DNA from: Aestuariimicrobium soli
GTDB taxonomy: Bacteria > Actinomycetota > Actinomycetes > Propionibacteriales > Propionibacteriaceae
Reading direction: 5' to 3'
Assembly (NCBI RefSeq): GCF_051192575.1
Contig: NZ_JBPJSQ010000003.1
Coordinates: forward strand, 434,001-498,000
Length of the DNA stretch: 64,000 nucleotides
Below are positions 59,201-64,000 of the stretch, in pieces. A program made the position numbers and the translations under genes. Below the pieces are notes generated by a model. That model did no database searches, was not told where the DNA came from, and saw nothing but the letters and a program-made list of their open reading frames with translations. Position 1 is the first letter of the stretch, and the number at the start of each line of letters is the position of its first letter.

Positions 59201-60715
59201 ATGAATGCCCCCGTGCTCAGCCTGCTGGGCCTGCTCCCGCTCCTCGGAGCGCTCGTCACCTTCGCGCTGCGCGGACGAACCGCCAAGTTGGTCGGCTTCG
59301 TCTTCTCGCTCGCGACCCTGGTCTTCGGCGTGGTCGTCTACGTGCTCTCGCGCGGCACCGACCTCTCCGAGACCCACGTCTGGCTGTCGACCATCGGTGC
59401 CCACTGGGCGCTGGGGTCCGACGGTCTGGCGATGGTGATGGTGCTGCTCACCGTCATCGTGGTGCCCGTCGTGCTGCTCGCCGAGTGGCACGTGGGTGAT
59501 TCGGCCGACACCGGACGAACCTCCACCGGCACCTTCTTCGCCCTCGCGCTGATGCTCGAGGCCTTCGCGTTGTTCTGCTTCATGGCGACCGACGTGCTGG
59601 TCTTCTACATCTTCTTCGAGGCCACGCTGATCCCGATGTACTTCCTGATCGGTGGCTGGGGCGGGGCCCGTCGCGGCCCGGCCGCGGTGAAGTTCCTGCT
59701 CTACTCGCTGGCCGGCGGCCTGGTGATGCTGTTCGGTGTGATCGGCGTCGGCGCCCAGGGTGCAGCGTCCGGCAAGGCGAGCTTCCTGATCAGCGATCTG
59801 GCCGCGGCCGGTATCGACACCGGCACCACCGGTCGACTGATGTTCCTGGCGTTCTTCATCGCCTTCGCGATCAAGGCCCCGATGGTTCCGGTGCACACCT
59901 GGCTGCCCGACACCGCCGAGCAGGCCAGCCCCGGGGCCTCGACCCTGCTGGTCGGCATCCTCGACAAGATCGGCACCTTCGGCATGATCCGGCTGTGCCT
60001 GACGATCTTCCCCGAGTCGACGAAGTGGGCGACCCCGGTGGTGATCGTGCTGGCCGTGCTCTCGGTGCTCTACGGCGCGCTGATGGCGATCGGTGCCAAG
60101 GATCTGCTGCGCCTGATCAGCTACACCTCGATCAGCCACTTCGGGTTCATGGTGCTGGGCATCTTCTGCTTCACCTCGCTGTCGCTGCAGGGCTCGATCT
60201 TCTACATGCTCAGCCACGGGTTCTCGACGGCGGCGATGTTCCTGGTGGTCGGCTTCCTGGTGAAGCGGCGCGGGTCGGCGAAGATCGCCGACTTCGGCGG
60301 CGTGCAGAAGGTGGCCCCGGTGCTCGCGGGCACCTTCCTGGTGGCGGGCCTGTCGGCCCTGTCGCTGCCGGGCACCTCCAGCTTCATCGGTGAGTTCATG
60401 GTGCTGGCGGGCTCCTGGTCCAGGCACCCGATCCAGACCGCGGTCGCCACCCTCGGCATGGTGCTGTCGGCGCTGTACATCCTGCTGGCCTACCAGCGGA
60501 CGATGACCGGCCCCGTCACGCCCCAGGTCGACCAGCACGTGACCACCGACCTCAACCTGCGCGAGAAGGCCGTGATGGCCCCGCTGATCGCGCTGCTGCT
60601 GGTGTTCGGTTTCTTCCCGAAGCCGATCATCTCCGGCCTTGACCACGTTGTGAAGGACACCATGTCTGCCGTCTCGATGACCGATCCGGCCCCGGCCGTT
60701 GAAGGGGGCAAGTGA
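59201..60715 (+). CDS. nuoM: NADH-quinone oxidoreductase subunit M
   Basis: A 504-residue antiporter-like subunit (ND4). FFEATLIPMYFLIGGWGG holds the Glu of the channel, and KAPMVPVHTWLPDTAEQA the Lys/His helix; LISYTSISHFGFMVLG follows. ATG 59201 is preceded by AGGAGTTGTGA. It overlaps nuoN as ATGA. Confidence 0.97.
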   Translation: MNAPVLSLLGLLPLLGALVTFALRGRTAKLVGFVFSLATLVFGVVVYVLSRGTDLSETHVWLSTIGAHWALGSDGLAMVMVLLTVIVVPVVLLAEWHVGDSADTGRTSTGTFFALALMLEAFALFCFMATDVLVFYIFFEATLIPMYFLIGGWGGARRGPAAVKFLLYSLAGGLVMLFGVIGVGAQGAASGKASFLISDLAAAGIDTGTTGRLMFLAFFIAFAIKAPMVPVHTWLPDTAEQASPGASTLLVGILDKIGTFGMIRLCLTIFPESTKWATPVVIVLAVLSVLYGALMAIGAKDLLRLISYTSISHFGFMVLGIFCFTSLSLQGSIFYMLSHGFSTAAMFLVVGFLVKRRGSAKIADFGGVQKVAPVLAGTFLVAGLSALSLPGTSSFIGEFMVLAGSWSRHPIQTAVATLGMVLSALYILLAYQRTMTGPVTPQVDQHVTTDLNLREKAVMAPLIALLLVFGFFPKPIISGLDHVVKDTMSAVSMTDPAPAVEGGK

Positions 60716-62337
60716 TGAGCCTTGTGACTCTTCTGCCGCTGCAGTCGCTGCTGCCGCTCGAGGGTGAGATCACGCCCCCGAAGCTCGACTACACGGCCCT
60801 GGCGCCGCTGATCATCGTCTTCGTGGCTGCCTGCCTCGGCGTGGTCGTCGAGGGAGTGCTGCGTCGCCGCATCCGCGACGAGGCGCAGCTGATCATCGCC
60901 GGCCTCGGCCTGATCGGCGCGCTGATCTTCACCATCCAGGGCTGGAACGCCACCTTGCAGGGCATCCACGCGATGGGGTCGGTCGCCATCGACGGTCCGG
61001 CCTCGTTCGTGTGGGGGCTGCTGCTGGTGGTCGGGTTGCTCACCGTGCTGCTGATGAGCGAGCGCAAGCTCAACGGGGGAGCGATGGGCTTCGCGCCCAT
61101 GGCCGCCGCCGTGCCCGGCTCGCCCGTCGAGAAGCGGGCCATCGAGCTGAAGGTCGAGCACACCGAGATCTACCCGCTGACGATGTTCGCCATCTTCGGC
61201 ATGATGCTGTTCGCCGCGTCGAACGACCTGATCACCATGTTCGTGGCGCTCGAGGTCTTCTCGCTGCCCCTCTACCTGCTGTGTGGTCTGGCGCGTCGCC
61301 GCCGTCTGCTCAGCCAGGAGGCCGCGCTGAAGTACTTCCTGCTGGGGTCGCTGTCGTCCGCGTTCTTCCTCTACGGTGCGGCGCTGCTCTACGGCTTCGC
61401 CGGCGGTTTCGAACTGCGCACCCTCGACGCCGCCATCGGCGCCAAGGGCCCGAGCTCGCTGCTGCTGCTCGCCGGTCTGGCGCTGGTGGCCGTGGGTCTG
61501 CTGTTCAAGATCGGTGTGGTGCCGTTCCACTCGTGGACCCCCGACGTCTACACCGGTGCCCCCACCCCGATCACTGGGTTCATGGCCATCGCCACCAAGG
61601 CGGCCGCCATGATCGCCCTGCTGCGCATTCTGTACGTCGGCCTCGGCTCGCTGCGCTGGCAGTGGTCGCCGCTGCTGGCGGTGCTGGCCGTGATCACCAT
61701 GCTGGTGGGTTCGGTGATCGCGCTCACGCAGTCCGACATCAAGCGGCTGCTGGCCTACTCCTCGATCGCGCACGCCGGCTTCCTGCTGGTGCCGGCGGCG
61801 GCCGTGGTCACCGCCCAGACGGCGACCAACGGGGCCCTGGCCAGCTCGTCCGGTTCGATCATGTTCTACCTGGCCGCCTACGGGTTCGCCACGCTGGGCG
61901 CGTTCGCGCTGATCACCATGGTGCGCAAGGCCGGCGGCGAGTCGACCTCGCTGGCCTCGTGGGCGGGGATCGGACGACGCCACCCCGTCTTCGGTGCCTG
62001 CATGGTGCTGTTCATGCTGTCGTTCGCGGGTATCCCGCTGACCGGCGGTTTCATGGGCAAGCTGCTCATCTTCCTGGCCGGTTGGTCGGGCGGCTACGAG
62101 TGGCTCGTGCTGGTGGCGGTGCTGATGAGCCTGGTGGCCGCGTTCTTCTACCTGAAGGTGATCGTGGTGATGTTCTTCCGCGAGCCGGGTGAGGCCGCCG
62201 AGGGAGTCACCGTCGAGAAGGCCTCCTGGCTGACCTGGTCGGTGGTCATCGCCGGCGTGGTGGGCACCCTGGTGCTCGGCCTGTGGAGCGGACCGCTGGC
62301 CGATCTCGCCTCGCGGATGTCGGTCTTCCTGCGCTGA
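60712..62337 (+). CDS. nuoN: NADH-quinone oxidoreductase subunit N
   Basis: A 541-residue antiporter-like subunit (ND2), last of the operon. ALEVFSLPLYLLCGLARR has the channel Glu, GVVPFHSWTPDVYTGAPTP the conserved Lys-region loop, and YSSIAHAGFLL and GIPLTGGFMGKLLIF close the core. A strong hairpin terminator follows 24 bases after the stop. Confidence 0.97.
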   Translation: MMSLVTLLPLQSLLPLEGEITPPKLDYTALAPLIIVFVAACLGVVVEGVLRRRIRDEAQLIIAGLGLIGALIFTIQGWNATLQGIHAMGSVAIDGPASFVWGLLLVVGLLTVLLMSERKLNGGAMGFAPMAAAVPGSPVEKRAIELKVEHTEIYPLTMFAIFGMMLFAASNDLITMFVALEVFSLPLYLLCGLARRRRLLSQEAALKYFLLGSLSSAFFLYGAALLYGFAGGFELRTLDAAIGAKGPSSLLLLAGLALVAVGLLFKIGVVPFHSWTPDVYTGAPTPITGFMAIATKAAAMIALLRILYVGLGSLRWQWSPLLAVLAVITMLVGSVIALTQSDIKRLLAYSSIAHAGFLLVPAAAVVTAQTATNGALASSSGSIMFYLAAYGFATLGAFALITMVRKAGGESTSLASWAGIGRRHPVFGACMVLFMLSFAGIPLTGGFMGKLLIFLAGWSGGYEWLVLVAVLMSLVAAFFYLKVIVVMFFREPGEAAEGVTVEKASWLTWSVVIAGVVGTLVLGLWSGPLADLASRMSVFLR

Positions 62338-62360
62338 GGTGAAACATCGCCTCACCGGAG

Positions 62361-62402
62361 CGCAACGGCGCCCCTGCCCGATCGGGTGGGGGCGCCGTTG
62401 CG
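62361..62402. terminator. nuo operon terminator hairpin
   Basis: CGCAACGGCGCCCC and GGGGCGCCGTTGCG form a perfect 14 bp stem around a loop that contains its own CCCGATCGGG palindrome. No U-run follows. It separates nuoN from the polyprenyl synthase gene. Confidence 0.8.
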
Positions 62403-62533
62403 TTCGGGCTGGTCCCGCGCTCGGGCTGGGGCGAGTGCCTCCCGTCGGCGGGACCCGATTCGGGCACCGGCAGCGGCACCCAGTAGGCTGAACCCGCCGC
62501 AACGTGCGGCCCGATCGAGCCCTGGGAGAGCGC

Positions 62534-63520
62534 GTGAGCGAGCCGTCGCGAACCGATGCCGCCGAGCAGTTCGGCGAGCAGATCACCGACCGCCTCGCCG
62601 TCATCGAGGATCGCCTGGTCGACCTCGCCGTCGCCGGCAACCCCTACGTCACCGAGGCGAGCCGCCACATCATCGCAGCGGGTGGCAAGCGGTTCAGGCC
62701 GCAGCTGGTGATCCTGGCCGCGCAGTTCGGGCAGGCCATCGACGACGAGGCCCTCGTCCGGGCGGCCTGCGTGGTCGAGCTCACCCACGTGGCCTCGCTC
62801 TACCACGACGACGTCATGGACGCCGCCGACAAGCGCCGCGGCGCCCCCAGCGCCAACGCCCTCTACGGCAACTCCATCGCGATCCTCGTGGGCGACTACC
62901 TGTTCGCCCGCGCCTCGTCGACGGTGGCCACCCTGGGCACCGAGTACGTGGCGCTGCAGGCCGAGACCTTCGCCCGGCTCGTCCAGGGTCAGATCGCCGA
63001 GACCCGCGGTCCGCAGCCCGGTGACGACGCGGTGGCCCACCACCTGCAGGTGATCGCCGACAAGACCGGTTCGCTGATCGCGGCCGCCGCGCGTTTCGGC
63101 GGCATGGTGTCGTCGGCCGACCCCGCCACTCTCGACCTGCTCGAGGAGTTCGGCGAGAAGATCGGCACCGTCTTCCAGCTTGCCGACGACTTGATCGACA
63201 TCACCTCGGAGCAGACGGGCAAGACGCCGGGCACCGACCTGCGCGAGGGCATCCCCACGCTGACCACGCTGCGCTTGCGCGCCCGCCGCGATCCCGCCGA
63301 TGCCGACCTGATCGCCCTGATCGACGGCGACCTCAGCTCCGACGATGCCCTCGCAGACGCACTGGCGCAGTTGCGGGCACATCCGGTGCTCGCCGAGACG
63401 CGCGCCGAGGTGCGCAGGCTGGCCGAAGAGGCGCGCGCCCTGGCCATGAGGCTGCCGGCGGGAGTCGCGCGCGACGCGCTCGACCAGCTGTGTGACACGG
63501 TGGTCGAACGCGTCAACTGA
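62534..63520 (+). CDS. Polyprenyl diphosphate synthase (menaquinone side chain)
   Basis: A 328-residue E-type prenyl synthase. The first Asp-rich motif is LYHDDVMDAADKRRG, the second LADDLIDITSEQTGK; GGKRFRPQLVILAA is also conserved. It elongates FPP or GGPP to the long chain MenA attaches. GTG 62534 has GGGAGAG 5 nt upstream. Location after the nuo and men genes, as in mycobacterial grcC1 beside menJ, supports a menaquinone role. Confidence 0.92.
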   Translation: MSEPSRTDAAEQFGEQITDRLAVIEDRLVDLAVAGNPYVTEASRHIIAAGGKRFRPQLVILAAQFGQAIDDEALVRAACVVELTHVASLYHDDVMDAADKRRGAPSANALYGNSIAILVGDYLFARASSTVATLGTEYVALQAETFARLVQGQIAETRGPQPGDDAVAHHLQVIADKTGSLIAAAARFGGMVSSADPATLDLLEEFGEKIGTVFQLADDLIDITSEQTGKTPGTDLREGIPTLTTLRLRARRDPADADLIALIDGDLSSDDALADALAQLRAHPVLAETRAEVRRLAEEARALAMRLPAGVARDALDQLCDTVVERVN

Positions 63521-63545
63521 GCGCTCTTCGACGCGGGAGGGACGG

Positions 63546-63749
63546 TCAGTCGACGTCGAACATCGACCGGTTGTCGTAGAAGTGCAGGACGAACCTGCAG
63601 TTCAGGCACACCTTGAGCGTCATCTTGTGGTTGGTGAAGCCCCACTTCGACTCGCTGCGGGCAACCTCGGTCTGGAACTGGGTGCCGTGACACAAGGGGC
63701 AACGCAGTTGGACGGCCTGGAGGGGCTCCGGAGGCTGGTAGGTCGACAT
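63546..63749 (-). CDS. Small zinc-ribbon protein
   Basis: A 67-residue protein with two Cys pairs, CPLCHG and CLNC, spaced 28-30 residues, a typical zinc ribbon. The segment WGFTNHKMTLKVCLNCRFVLHFYDNRSMFDVD is conserved-looking. ATG 63749 was chosen because AGGAG lies about 9 nt upstream; the longer frame beyond it lacks support. The role is unknown, possibly nucleic acid or protein binding. Confidence 0.75.
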   Translation of the reverse strand: MSTYQPPEPLQAVQLRCPLCHGTQFQTEVARSESKWGFTNHKMTLKVCLNCRFVLHFYDNRSMFDVD

Positions 63750-63838
63750 GATGGGCTGCTCCTGGGGGGTGTGAGCGGGACGGGTCCATCGTGTCTGACG
63801 CAACCGCGCCCCGCCGCCGTTCCTCCAAACATTGACGG

Positions 63839-64000
63839 TCACCAGATGGTGACCCGCTCCTCGGGGGCCAGCCACAGCTCGTCCGCCTCGGTGACGTCGA
63901 AGGCGGTGTAGAACTCGTCGACGTTGCGCACGATCTGGTTGCAGCGGAACTCCGCGGGCGAGTGCGGGTCGGTCGCGAGCCGCTGCTTGAGCGCCTCGTC
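63839..64000 (-). CDS. M13-family (neprilysin-like) metallopeptidase, C-terminal end
   Basis: The last 53 codons of a gene whose start lies beyond the right edge. The end HSPAEFRCNQIVRNVDEFY, then AFDVTEADELWLAPEERV, TIW is the conserved C-terminus of M13 zinc peptidases (PEFRVN...NxxxFxxxFxV...M..PP..RV.IW). The HExxH site is out of view. Usual family length is about 650-700 residues. Confidence 0.85.
   Translation of the reverse strand, partial: DEALKQRLATDPHSPAEFRCNQIVRNVDEFYTAFDVTEADELWLAPEERVTIW

Noticed and set aside
57197..60646. A 1,149-codon minus-strand frame opposite nuoL and nuoM
   Set aside because: Antisense to well-conserved complex I subunits; rich in His/Gln/Arg, with no recognisable domain.

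Overview
The window is high-GC DNA from an actinomycete that uses menaquinone. The evidence is a near-complete menaquinone pathway, including a mycobacterial-type MenJ, a 14-gene complex I operon, a mycothiol-type DinB-fold enzyme and many promoters that look leaderless. Gene content fits Propionibacteriales or a relative; this is inference, because no rRNA or marker set was compared.

Bases 1 to about 15,160 are the integrase end of a prophage inserted in the 3' end of a tRNA-Lys(UUU) gene. The tail module is on the minus strand and looks intact: head-tail connectors, tail tube, a frameshifted assembly chaperone, tape measure and distal tail proteins. A rightward lysogeny module holds a repressor, an unknown 339-residue protein, a four-helix membrane protein, an ImmA/IrrE peptidase and a lipoprotein. 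Between them, a Cro-like HTH gene runs directly into the middle of a head-tail adaptor gene near base 9,860. The replication, terminase, portal and capsid genes expected there are missing, so the element is deleted or reduced to tails. The far attachment site and any lysis genes lie left of base 1.

Bases 15,226 to 31,313 are mostly leftward host genes. They comprise a patatin phospholipase, MarR/MFS efflux pairs, a CDF metal exporter (rightward), a GHMP sugar kinase with a sugar nucleotidyltransferase, a PEP-dependent dihydroxyacetone kinase (dhaK, dhaL, dhaM), a glycerophosphodiesterase fused to an inositol-monophosphatase domain, and a DUF4031-HD protein. The last four suggest lipid head-group and glycerol turnover.

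Bases 31,410 to 63,520 are dominated by respiration: menE, menA, menC, menD, menG and menF (with a few unrelated genes between), then menJ, nuoA to nuoN and a polyprenyl diphosphate synthase. Together they make, reduce and use menaquinone; menB and the menH/thioesterase steps are not here. The right edge has a small zinc-ribbon gene and the end of an M13 metallopeptidase.

Across the host part, three signals are not explained by genes: about 75-80 bp near-perfect hairpins with unrelated sequences (one inserted in frame in a coding region), strong enrichment of the heptamer TCGTCCG/CGGACGA by eye count, and -10 boxes placed exactly 6 nt before start codons.
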